NCBI GenBank assembly: GCA_021824635.1
Contig: JAKAKD010000064.1
Span: forward strand, 1-54,115
Length of the DNA stretch: 54,115 nucleotides
Source of the DNA: Bacteroidota bacterium
Lineage (GTDB): Bacteria > Bacteroidota > Ignavibacteria > Ignavibacteriales > Melioribacteraceae
Direction of reading: 5' to 3'
Program-made: the position numbers and the translations under genes
Notes under the pieces: model-generated
Told to the model about the DNA's origin: nothing
Seen by the model: the letters and a program-made list of their open reading frames with translations, nothing else
Databases searched by the model: none
Shown: positions 8,632 through 16,469 of the stretch, one piece after another
Layout: each line of letters begins with the position of its first letter
Position numbering within the stretch: position 1 is the first letter of the stretch

Positions 8632-9900
8632 ATGACAAAAAATCTTTTAAAGATAGATTACGAAAAATATTCTCTTGCTAATGGATTGCAGGTAATACTT
8701 TATCCCGATCAATCATTCCCTCTTGTTGCAGTAAATGTGTGGTACCGAGTTGGTTCAGCTAATGAAAAGCCGGGTAAAACCGGTTTTGCTCACTTGTTTG
8801 AACATATGATGTTTCAGGGTTCTCAGAATATTCCGAAGGAAGGACATTTCCGTTACGTTCAAGAAGCGGGCGGAAGTTTAAACGGTTCAACAAGTATTGA
8901 TCGGACAAATTATTTTGAAACCGTTCCGGCAAATTATTTTGAACTGCCTCTTTGGCTTGAATCTGACAGAATGGGATTTATGATTCCCGGACTAACGCAA
9001 GAAAAACTTGATAATCAAAAAGATGTAGTAATGAATGAACGCCGGCAGCATTACGAAAATCAACCGTACGGTCTTGCGTGGGAAAAATTATTTTCAAATT
9101 TATTTTCTTCAGATCATCCCTACTCATGGCCAACAATAGGATGGATGGAAGATATTGCAAAGTTTGATCTCGGCGATGTAAAAGAATTTTTCAACACGTA
9201 TTATTGTCCTAACAACGCAACTCTTGTTGTAGGCGGAAATTTTAATGTACCGAAAACAAAAGATCTTATTGAAAAATATTTCGGGAGTATCCCCAAAGGC
9301 AATACTCCACCGGAAGTAAAAACATCAAGGCAATATTTATCCCAAACAAAAAAAATTATACTCGAAGACAACGTTCAGCTTTCGCGTATATATTTAGCTT
9401 ATCACACAGAGAAAGCGTTCAGCGCAAACGATGCGGCGCTTGATATTCTTTCCGATATACTAACTTCGTCGAAAAACGCGCGGCTGCAAAAATCACTTGT
9501 CTTTGAAAAACAAATTGTTCAGGATATCTCATCATTCCAGTATTCTGCCAAGCTGGATGGATCTTTTATTATCGTTTCAACAGCAAAACCCGGAATTGAA
9601 CTAGAAGTTATAAAGAAAGAAATTGAGGACGAGATTACGAATTTGATAAGCAATGGAATTACCGACGATGAATTGATGCGAGCGAAAAATAGTCTGAAAT
9701 CATCCTACATCTATTCACTTCAGAAACTGGATTTGATTGTTGACCATTTGAATCATTACAATTATTTCCTCAACGAGCCGGATTCGTTTGTATTTGATCT
9801 TTCCCGCTACGAGAATGTAACTAAAGAAGAAGTTGTTGAAGCAGCAAAAAAATATTTATTAAATCATCATGTAGAACTAAATGTTATTCCAAAGAATTAA
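8632..9900 (+). CDS. M16 family zinc metallopeptidase, catalytic subunit
   Basis: This 422-residue pitrilysin/M16B peptidase carries the inverted zinc motif HxxEH as H54-L-F-E57-H58. The third zinc ligand is expected in VVMNERRQHYEN, about 76 residues later. It contains the two M16 halves (about 10-200 and 205-420). No signal peptide is visible, so it is cytoplasmic or exported by another route. The next gene, 30 bp downstream, encodes an M16 protein without the zinc motif. In this family such pairs form heterodimers in which the second subunit supplies substrate-binding residues. Likely function is degradation of peptides or a processing-type role; the substrate is unknown. Confidence 0.93.
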   Translation: MTKNLLKIDYEKYSLANGLQVILYPDQSFPLVAVNVWYRVGSANEKPGKTGFAHLFEHMMFQGSQNIPKEGHFRYVQEAGGSLNGSTSIDRTNYFETVPANYFELPLWLESDRMGFMIPGLTQEKLDNQKDVVMNERRQHYENQPYGLAWEKLFSNLFSSDHPYSWPTIGWMEDIAKFDLGDVKEFFNTYYCPNNATLVVGGNFNVPKTKDLIEKYFGSIPKGNTPPEVKTSRQYLSQTKKIILEDNVQLSRIYLAYHTEKAFSANDAALDILSDILTSSKNARLQKSLVFEKQIVQDISSFQYSAKLDGSFIIVSTAKPGIELEVIKKEIEDEITNLISNGITDDELMRAKNSLKSSYIYSLQKLDLIVDHLNHYNYFLNEPDSFVFDLSRYENVTKEEVVEAAKKYLLNHHVELNVIPKN

Positions 9901-9930
9901 TAGCATAACTGAAAAATTGAAGAGCAAAAA

Positions 9931-11292
9931 ATGATAGATAGATCAACCGCACCCGCACCGGAAAAAAGTTTGTTGTTTAATTTACCGGAAGTAAAAGAAC
10001 TTGAATTGGCAAACGGCATCAAACTTTTTTTTGTAAGAAAAGAAAAACTCCCGATTATATATACCGATGTACTGGTATTAGCGGGCAGCAAATTCGATCC
10101 TCAAAACAAAAGAGGACTCGGATATTTAACTTCCCTTTTGATTGACGAGGGCGCCGGTGAGTATGATTCTTTGCAGTTAAGCGATGAATTTGAAAAGCTC
10201 GGCTCGATTTTTTCCGTTACTTCTAACCACGATTTGATTTCGATGACTCTTCTTTCAATGAAAGAGAATTTTAACCGTTCACTTGACTTATTATCGAAAA
10301 TAATCTTAACACCAAGATTTGAGGAAACAGATTTTTTACGCGAGAAGAAAAAAGTTTTAGACAGAATATTACAGCTTAAAGACGAGCCTTCATTTATTGC
10401 TTCAACGGTTTTTGAAAAAATTCTTTTTGGAGAAACATTTTATGCGTATCCCGAAATTGGTTACGAGGATACGGTAAATGAAATTTCCAACAATGATGTA
10501 AAAAAATTCTATCATGATATTTTTACAGCCGCCAATTCCAAGTTTATTGTGGTCGGTAATTTAACCGAGGAAGAAGCCGTAGAACAATTCAACAAATATT
10601 TAGGCGGCTGGAACGGCTCCCCTAAAACTTCCGTTGCCTTCGAAATGCCAAAGAGAAATCCCACAAAATTTTTCTTCGTTCATAAAGAAAATTCTGCACA
10701 AAGTGAAATTCGAGTTGGACACATTGCAAAGAAACGCGATGCCGCCGATTACATTCCAACCAGAATAATGAATACAATTCTCGGCGGACAATTTTCCAGC
10801 CGGATCAATCATAATTTGCGGGAAGAAAAAGGATTTACATACGGCGCAAGTTCCGTTTACCAGTATTATCAAAATGCCGGATCATTCGAAGTCTCTACTG
10901 CCGTTAATATTGAAAACACAGGCGCATCTGTTTCGGAAATTATTAAAGAACTTGAAGGGATAAGAAAAAATATTTCACCGGAAGAGATTGAATTTGCCAA
11001 ATCATATTTAATCAAACAATTTCCTTCCCGGTTCGAGACTTATTCTCAGGTAGCTAAAAATATTGAGCAGCTTCTTATTCACAATCTTTCTGTTAACGAG
11101 CTTGCAGACTACACGGCTAAAATTGAAGCGGCTTCAAATGAAGAGATAAGCAAATCGGCATTGGAAAATGTTTTTCCGGATGAACTTGTTGTCGTTGCTG
11201 TTGGAGATAGAGAGAAAGTTTCCGCACAACTAAAAGATGTCTCGGGAAATAATGCTGTTGAAGTTGATAATAGCGGAAATGTTCTAAATTAA
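9931..11292 (+). CDS. M16 family peptidase-like protein, non-catalytic partner
   Basis: This 453-residue M16 homologue is paired with the preceding catalytic gene. Where HxxEH should stand it has GYLTSLLIDEGAGEYDS, so the zinc site is lost. The C-terminal half keeps the R/Y-type substrate motif around REEKGFTYGASS (about residues 290-303). This is the usual arrangement of heterodimeric bacterial M16B peptidases. A putative GAAGAG ribosome site precedes the ATG. The last 15 residues form a polar tail. It is probably cotranscribed with the upstream gene and required for its activity; that is inferred from the family. Confidence 0.9.
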   Translation: MIDRSTAPAPEKSLLFNLPEVKELELANGIKLFFVRKEKLPIIYTDVLVLAGSKFDPQNKRGLGYLTSLLIDEGAGEYDSLQLSDEFEKLGSIFSVTSNHDLISMTLLSMKENFNRSLDLLSKIILTPRFEETDFLREKKKVLDRILQLKDEPSFIASTVFEKILFGETFYAYPEIGYEDTVNEISNNDVKKFYHDIFTAANSKFIVVGNLTEEEAVEQFNKYLGGWNGSPKTSVAFEMPKRNPTKFFFVHKENSAQSEIRVGHIAKKRDAADYIPTRIMNTILGGQFSSRINHNLREEKGFTYGASSVYQYYQNAGSFEVSTAVNIENTGASVSEIIKELEGIRKNISPEEIEFAKSYLIKQFPSRFETYSQVAKNIEQLLIHNLSVNELADYTAKIEAASNEEISKSALENVFPDELVVVAVGDREKVSAQLKDVSGNNAVEVDNSGNVLN

Positions 11293-11295
11293 TTT

Positions 11296-12318
11296 TTATT
11301 TCTCTTTTAGGACCAGATAAGTTTTAGCGAGCGAAATGATTTTATGACCTTTCTTCTTCAGCCGTATAAGTTCCGGAAGAATCTTCTGGTAATTTTCGAA
11401 AGTGGTGATAAAAAGTTTTTGATGAACGCCGGTAGTATCGTTACAATAAAATTTAAATTTCGAAAATAGTTCCGAATCTTCCTTGGCGTTCAGTTCAATC
11501 AGTTCCGATTTTGGATAAAGTGTAATTCCCTGCCGCTTAAAATCATCGCGGACAAAATTGTAGATAGCCGAATTGTAAACCGCGGATTTCTCATCTACAA
11601 AATATGCCCGTGCGTCTTTGAAAGAAGAAATGATATTTTTTATCGAACCGCGCAGCAATTCTTTTTGAAATTCTTGTTTTAATTTCATTTCGGAATCGCT
11701 TATGTCGTTATTTAAAAGAAGAGCATACTCCTTTCTGTAATTTTTCATTGAATCAACTTTTTGAATAATATTTTTGCCGGGAACGACCGCACACGCAAGC
11801 GGATATGAAACCGACAAAAAATTATTGAAATTGCTTTCGCTCAAATCCATTGCATCGGATATGATAAACGACAATTCGTTATTTGTGCGTATTATATTTT
11901 TATCGGGTAAGAGTGAAGCTCTCAGTTTTAGTATCTCGTTCGTATAGATTCTAATCTCGGTCAATCCGTAAATTTTCTTTTCTTCGGATACGAACCCGGT
12001 TATATCTTTTTCAATAATGTTATTTATGTCTTTTAGAATGAAAGGTATCGGTATATCGGAAGGGATCTTTATGAAATACTGAGCGGTTGTTGAATCGTCT
12101 GCCGACGGTTTTACTTTCTTGCTTGAGATCCACTGACTTTTTATTCCATAATCATCAAGAACCTTAAAGAAGACAGAATCAATCTGCTTTACGGAAAGTT
12201 TAGTAACAATTGGAATTTTTTCTTTTTTGTTGAAATGATCAATAGAGATATCCGTTATCAACAAAATAATTGTGAGAGCAAAAAGATATTTTATGAATTT
12301 TTGTTTCCGGTTTATCAC
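11296..12318 (-). CDS. Membrane-anchored protein resembling divergent polysaccharide deacetylases (YibQ-like)
   Basis: A 340-residue protein from a GTG start, with one N-terminal transmembrane segment (about residues 9-26) and the rest predicted outside the cytoplasm. A segment near LSFIISDAMDLSESNFNNF followed by SYPLACAVVPGKN resembles the divergent polysaccharide deacetylase (DUF610/YibQ) start, where an IIDD motif is followed by PLTFAILP. The C-terminus (KLFITTFENYQKILPELIRL, then GHKIISLAK) also fits the end of that fold. The usual second catalytic Asp is absent (IISDAMD), so activity is doubtful. It is convergent with the M16 pair and lies 70 bp after the enoyl-CoA hydratase gene. The family call is tentative. 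Confidence 0.45.
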   Translation of the reverse strand: MINRKQKFIKYLFALTIILLITDISIDHFNKKEKIPIVTKLSVKQIDSVFFKVLDDYGIKSQWISSKKVKPSADDSTTAQYFIKIPSDIPIPFILKDINNIIEKDITGFVSEEKKIYGLTEIRIYTNEILKLRASLLPDKNIIRTNNELSFIISDAMDLSESNFNNFLSVSYPLACAVVPGKNIIQKVDSMKNYRKEYALLLNNDISDSEMKLKQEFQKELLRGSIKNIISSFKDARAYFVDEKSAVYNSAIYNFVRDDFKRQGITLYPKSELIELNAKEDSELFSKFKFYCNDTTGVHQKLFITTFENYQKILPELIRLKKKGHKIISLAKTYLVLKEK

Positions 12319-12388
12319 AATAGTTCCCTAACACAGAATTACAATCCGTGTTATATAAGTACGCAGAATAAAATTTTTGCGTTAGAGA

Positions 12389-13171
12389 TTATTCATTTTT
12401 AAAATTTGGTTTTCTTTTTTCTAGGAATGCCAAAGTGCCTTCTTTAAAATCTTCTGTCCCGCAGCAAATTGCAAACAAACTCGATTCTAAGTTTTGACCT
12501 TCTGATTCAGAAGTATCGTTGCAAGAAACAATTGCGCGCAAAGCCATCCGTACTGCAATTTGTCCTTTAGTAGAAATTTTTTCCGCCATTTCAATTGCTT
12601 TGCTCATAATCTCTTCACTCGAAAACACTTTATTAACCAGACCTATTCTTAACGCTTCGTGAGAATCAATCAGATCGCCTGTTAAAATCATTTCTGAAGA
12701 ACGTCCGGAATTAATTAAACGCGTTAAACGTTGTGTTCCGCCATAACCCGGAATAATTCCAAGATTCACTTCAGGCTGACCGAACTTAGCTTTTTCACTT
12801 GCAATACGTATATGACAAGCTAATGCTAACTCGCAGCCGCCGCCGAGCGCAAAACCATTTACTACTGCAATTACCGGCTTACCAAGTTTTTCGATCAGAT
12901 TAAAAACTTCCTGTCCTTTCTCTGAAAATATTTTTCCCTCAACTGTATTTAGTTTATTGAGTTCGGAAATATCTGCGCCGGCAATGAATGCCTTCTCTCC
13001 CGCGCCGGTTATAATTACTACATTAACGGCATTATCATTTTTAATTGCATTAAAACAATGCTTCAATTCGTCTAGAGTCGCATTATTAAGTGCATTCAAT
13101 TTATCGGGTCTGTTTATAGTAACAAATGCTGTCTTCTCTTTTACAGTTAACAAAATGTTTTTGTATTCCAT
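12389..13171 (-). CDS. Enoyl-CoA hydratase/isomerase family protein
   Basis: This 260-residue crotonase-fold protein has the oxyanion-hole segment KAFIAGADISEL (about 64-75) and the glycine-rich GGGCELALAC with one catalytic Glu (about 110-120). The second catalytic Glu is in GQPEVNLGIIPGYGGTQRL (about 132-150). Both glutamates are present, so hydratase activity on trans-2-enoyl-CoA (beta-oxidation or butyrate-type metabolism) is likely. GAGG precedes the ATG. It sits 11 bp after the outer-membrane barrel gene on the same strand, and no other fatty-acid genes are adjacent apart from the upstream SDR reductase. Confidence 0.93.
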   Translation of the reverse strand: MEYKNILLTVKEKTAFVTINRPDKLNALNNATLDELKHCFNAIKNDNAVNVVIITGAGEKAFIAGADISELNKLNTVEGKIFSEKGQEVFNLIEKLGKPVIAVVNGFALGGGCELALACHIRIASEKAKFGQPEVNLGIIPGYGGTQRLTRLINSGRSSEMILTGDLIDSHEALRIGLVNKVFSSEEIMSKAIEMAEKISTKGQIAVRMALRAIVSCNDTSESEGQNLESSLFAICCGTEDFKEGTLAFLEKRKPNFKNE

Positions 13172-13182
13172 TTTTTACCTCA

Positions 13183-13767
13183 TTAAAATTTTACAAAGAT
13201 TGGAATGTTTGCTCTAAAGTTGAATGATAAATATTGGTTTGCCGGTAAATAATTATAATATGTGATTACATCCAGAAGGAACATTGAAAACCCCGCGCCA
13301 ACATGAAAACCGAACTTGCCAATATCTTCTAAATAATCTTGTTTGCCGCTTCCTATTTTAAATTGGTGAAGATTTTCGAAATACCCGAACTCTGCGCCAA
13401 CATCAACAATGGGCATAAGAAGCACAATGTTTTCAAGAATCGGTTTAAAATAATAGCGAACTCCTCCAGCAATAATCAGCACATTGCTTGAGAAAGATGA
13501 GTAATCGCTTACCTTATAGAAATCTTGTCTTCCGGGAAAATGTTCATATCCAATTGATGCGTAAACAAAAAATGGGATAAATATATTATCGGTATATGAT
13601 AAGATAACATCTGTACCAACACCAATATTTTGTTTTTGAGACATGTCGCCAATTGGAAAACGGGGACCGACTCCAATTCCCATAAACAATCCTTTCGCCT
13701 CGCCAAGACGAAACTGCCCAAATGCTACTGACGCGGATAAGACAATGAGTAAAAATATTTTTTTCAT
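13183..13767 (-). CDS. Small outer-membrane beta-barrel protein
   Basis: A 194-residue protein with a signal peptide (about 1-17, ASVAFGQ). The rest alternates polar and hydrophobic residues in strand-sized blocks (GLFMGIGVGPRFPIGD, FIPFFVYASIGYEHF, GKFGFHVGAGFSMFLLD) and ends in FRANIPIFVKF, as in 8- to 10-stranded outer-membrane barrels. No specific family was recognised. It lies between the DUF2231 membrane protein gene (12 bp upstream) and the enoyl-CoA hydratase gene (11 bp downstream), so it is part of one transcription unit. Confidence 0.7.
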   Translation of the reverse strand: MKKIFLLIVLSASVAFGQFRLGEAKGLFMGIGVGPRFPIGDMSQKQNIGVGTDVILSYTDNIFIPFFVYASIGYEHFPGRQDFYKVSDYSSFSSNVLIIAGGVRYYFKPILENIVLLMPIVDVGAEFGYFENLHQFKIGSGKQDYLEDIGKFGFHVGAGFSMFLLDVITYYNYLPANQYLSFNFRANIPIFVKF

Positions 13768-13779
13768 TTTAATATGGTA

Positions 13780-14256
13780 TTATTTGCCAAAGAGTTGCGT
13801 ACCTATTCCATGTTTGAAAACTAAATCTCCGCCATAAATTCCCGTCATATATATTAGATAACAGCCGATTAATCCTAATACAATTAATAGATATTTAAAT
13901 TTCCCGTTTGAAGTAATTGATTCCCAAAATTTTTTCTTAACCAACAAATATGTCCTAAAAATTAAAAGAGCAGAAAAGTACCAAACAGTTGCTGTCGCAT
14001 AATTTTCATGAAGTTCAATAAGATCATTCAGCCCGGACTTGTTTTTAGCTAAAAGTTTAACAGCAGCATTTGCCTGGTTGCCGGTTAATACAGCTAATAG
14101 CGCAGTAAATACACCTACAGCTAATATCAGATAAGCAGTTTTGAGCATAAAATCTTTTTTGAAAATTATTCCAGACGTTTCAAGGAAAAAATAAAAAATG
14201 AAAAGCGCTACCGGAAAATGAACAATCCTCGGATGAATCTCTGATAAAAATTCCAT
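13780..14256 (-). CDS. DUF2231-type integral membrane protein
   Basis: This 158-residue protein begins with EIHPRIVHFPVALFIFYFF, the characteristic His-containing first helix of DUF2231. It has about four transmembrane segments (about 10-30, 39-62, 88-108, 124-142). A conserved-type His-Glu pair appears in LIELHENYATATVWYF. Function is not established for the family; a redox or haem-related role has been proposed from the histidines, but nothing here tests it. It starts 71 bp after the SDR gene. Confidence 0.8.
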   Translation of the reverse strand: MEFLSEIHPRIVHFPVALFIFYFFLETSGIIFKKDFMLKTAYLILAVGVFTALLAVLTGNQANAAVKLLAKNKSGLNDLIELHENYATATVWYFSALLIFRTYLLVKKKFWESITSNGKFKYLLIVLGLIGCYLIYMTGIYGGDLVFKHGIGTQLFGK

Positions 14257-14327
14257 TAATTATCTTTCATTGAGATGTTTCAAACCGTTTCAAATATATA
14301 ATAATGGACACAATATTCAAAAATGAA

Positions 14328-15125
14328 TTACCCGCATAAGACACTTCCGCCATTCACATTTAGAATTTCTCCATTAATATGACGTGCCAGATCCGATGCA
14401 AGGAATAAAATTGGACCGGCAATGTCTTCTGCCGTTGCAATTCTTCCAACAGGAATTCCTTTTTTTACACTCTCCTTGTAATCTGCATCAGAAAAAACTT
14501 CGTAACACATTTCCGTATCAACCCAACCCGGCGCTACAGAGTTTACGGTTATGTTAAAAGGCGCTAATTCTACTGCAAGCGATTTTGTAAATGAAATAAT
14601 TCCACCTTTGGATGCGGCATAATGAGAATGAAATGCTTCTCCGCGCTGACCGGCAGTTGATGAAACTAAAATCATTCTTCTCCCGGAGGGATCCCGGCTG
14701 GTCGGGACAAAATTATTTTTTTTCATATGAGGCGCCGCGGCTTTACACAATAAAAATGTTGATGTGAGATTAACTCTCATTAATTCATTCCAATGATCGA
14801 GAGTCATCGTATCGAGCGGACCATCGTTCCAAATTCCGGCATTGTGAACGAGTACGTCAATTCTTCCAAAATCTTTCGCAACCTGATCTACCATTTCAAA
14901 AATTTCATTTTCAGATTCCATATCAACTTGGTATGCTTTTACTTTGGGGAATTGATTAATAGATGATCTGTCAAAACTCTTCTCAAGTTTTTCTGCCTGA
15001 GCTTTAGCGCTTTTGTATGTAAAAGCTACTGAAGAATTAGCACGCGAAAATAATTTAACACACGCTTCTCCAATTCCACGTGAACCGCCGGTTATAATTA
15101 CAACTTTATTTGTCAGATCAATCAT
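14328..15125 (-). CDS. Short-chain dehydrogenase/reductase (FabG-like)
   Basis: This 265-residue classical SDR has the NAD(P)-binding TGGSRGIG at residues 13-20, the NAG motif near 95, a catalytic Ser in LVSSTAG and YAASK as the YxxxK motif. It ends with INGEILNVNGGS, as in 3-oxoacyl-ACP reductases. Relative to FabG it has an extra stretch of about 15 residues around NFVPTSRDPSGRR. It starts 1 bp after truA, so the two are almost certainly translated from one mRNA. Substrate cannot be fixed; FabG-type reduction of a 3-oxoacyl thioester is the default expectation. Confidence 0.9.
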   Translation of the reverse strand: MIDLTNKVVIITGGSRGIGEACVKLFSRANSSVAFTYKSAKAQAEKLEKSFDRSSINQFPKVKAYQVDMESENEIFEMVDQVAKDFGRIDVLVHNAGIWNDGPLDTMTLDHWNELMRVNLTSTFLLCKAAAPHMKKNNFVPTSRDPSGRRMILVSSTAGQRGEAFHSHYAASKGGIISFTKSLAVELAPFNITVNSVAPGWVDTEMCYEVFSDADYKESVKKGIPVGRIATAEDIAGPILFLASDLARHINGEILNVNGGSVLCG

Positions 15126-15126
15126 T

Positions 15127-15861
15127 TTAATACCTCACTTTAAATAAGAATAAACCTTTCGCAGGAACAGATTCATCCGCTTCTTCTCTATTTTTCTCTT
15201 CCAGAACTTTTAATAGGTAATTTTCATCAAGTTTATTTTCGGTAGCATAAAGTAATGTTCCAACAATTGTACGAACCATTCCGTGCAAGAAGCGGTTTGC
15301 AGTAACATAGAATGTTGAAAGATCTTTTCCGTTTCTCCACCAGATTTCAGAAATGTTACAAGTTTTGTCATCAATATCTCTATTTTTCTTTGAGAACGAA
15401 GTGAAATCATGTTCGCCTAATAACGCTTTAGATATTCTGTTCAGATTTGAAAATTCAATTTTTGTTACCGGCGGATAGTAATGCGCATACTTATAATAGA
15501 ATGGAGATTTGTGATGACTGAAAATGTATATATAACTTCTGCTCTTGGCATCGAACCGTGCATGAAAATTTTCATCAACTTTTTTCATCTTTATAATAGA
15601 AATATCATTAGGCAAAATTGAGTTAAGAGAGTATTGAAATTTATAAATGTCCAATTCATTTTCAGTTCTAAAATTTGCCGATTGTCCCAACGCATGAACA
15701 CCTGTGTCCGTTCTTCCGGAACCGATCAAGTTTACACGTTCTTTAATGATCACTTCAATGGCATCAATGATTCTTTGTTGAACAGTTACAGCATTCTGCT
15801 GAATCTGCCAGCCGGCATAGTTGGAACCGTCATACTGAATAGTTAATTTATAGTTATTCAT
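15127..15861 (-). CDS. truA: tRNA pseudouridine(38-40) synthase TruA
   Basis: This 244-residue protein has the full TruA signature. The catalytic Asp is D52 in GSGRTDTGVHA, the N-terminus is YDGSNYAGWQIQ, and FHARFDAKSRSYIYI and NRFLHGMVRTIVGTLL follow. TruA converts U38-U40 in the anticodon arm of many tRNAs to pseudouridine. Length is typical. It is the first gene of a minus-strand run that continues into the SDR and probably on to the deacetylase-like gene. Confidence 0.97.
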   Translation of the reverse strand: MNNYKLTIQYDGSNYAGWQIQQNAVTVQQRIIDAIEVIIKERVNLIGSGRTDTGVHALGQSANFRTENELDIYKFQYSLNSILPNDISIIKMKKVDENFHARFDAKSRSYIYIFSHHKSPFYYKYAHYYPPVTKIEFSNLNRISKALLGEHDFTSFSKKNRDIDDKTCNISEIWWRNGKDLSTFYVTANRFLHGMVRTIVGTLLYATENKLDENYLLKVLEEKNREEADESVPAKGLFLFKVRY

Positions 15862-16469
15862 TTCTCATCAATGTTTACAAGCCACATTTTTATGCGGGTA
15901 AATTTTAATAAAAAAAAATGATAGAAATTGTTTTTATTCCATGAAAAAATTATTTTGGATTAGTCATTGAACAACTTTGAATTACAAGTTTTACAAAATA
16001 TATATTTCTTGCACTGCTGCAAATATATTTAATTGCTTATTCATAAATCCAACAAACACTCAAACAATGTGGGGAATTGGTGTTTTATGCTGAAGGTTTA
16101 ATGATCTTATATAACTACGACTATGAATCCTTAATGATTGACGGATCGACTTACGAACAGTACAGCTTGGATTTACATCTTCACCGATGAGTTACCGGAA
16201 TTCTTTTGGCTGATCAATGTTTGAAAATTTTCAATAATAACAATTGTGTTTATAAAAAAAATAAATTAGATTGAACAAGAAATTAAAGTAGATACAAATT
16301 TGTTTTTGCACGGCTATATTATACTCTTTCCTTTACTCGTACAGTAGATAACTATCCCTAAAAAGGGATTGTATTTTAATGCTGAGATTTTATTTTTAGT
16401 TTATTGAACTTCGATAAGCGACATGCTAATTAACTCACTAATCTCATTAATAATTTACAAGGAGAATCT
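15862..16469. other. Divergent 608-bp intergenic region upstream of the SusC-like gene
   Basis: The region separates truA (minus) and the SusC-like gene (plus). It is AT-rich and must hold the SusC/D promoter, although no TAnnTTTG box with a -33 partner was found. A short reading frame on the plus strand (about 16050-16190, ending at TGA 16188-16190) looks protein-like over about 45 codons (for example AEGLMILYNYDYESLMIDG). Its internal ATG at 16101 follows GAAGG. It may be a small leader peptide or a gene remnant; no homologue was recognised. Confidence 0.35.
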
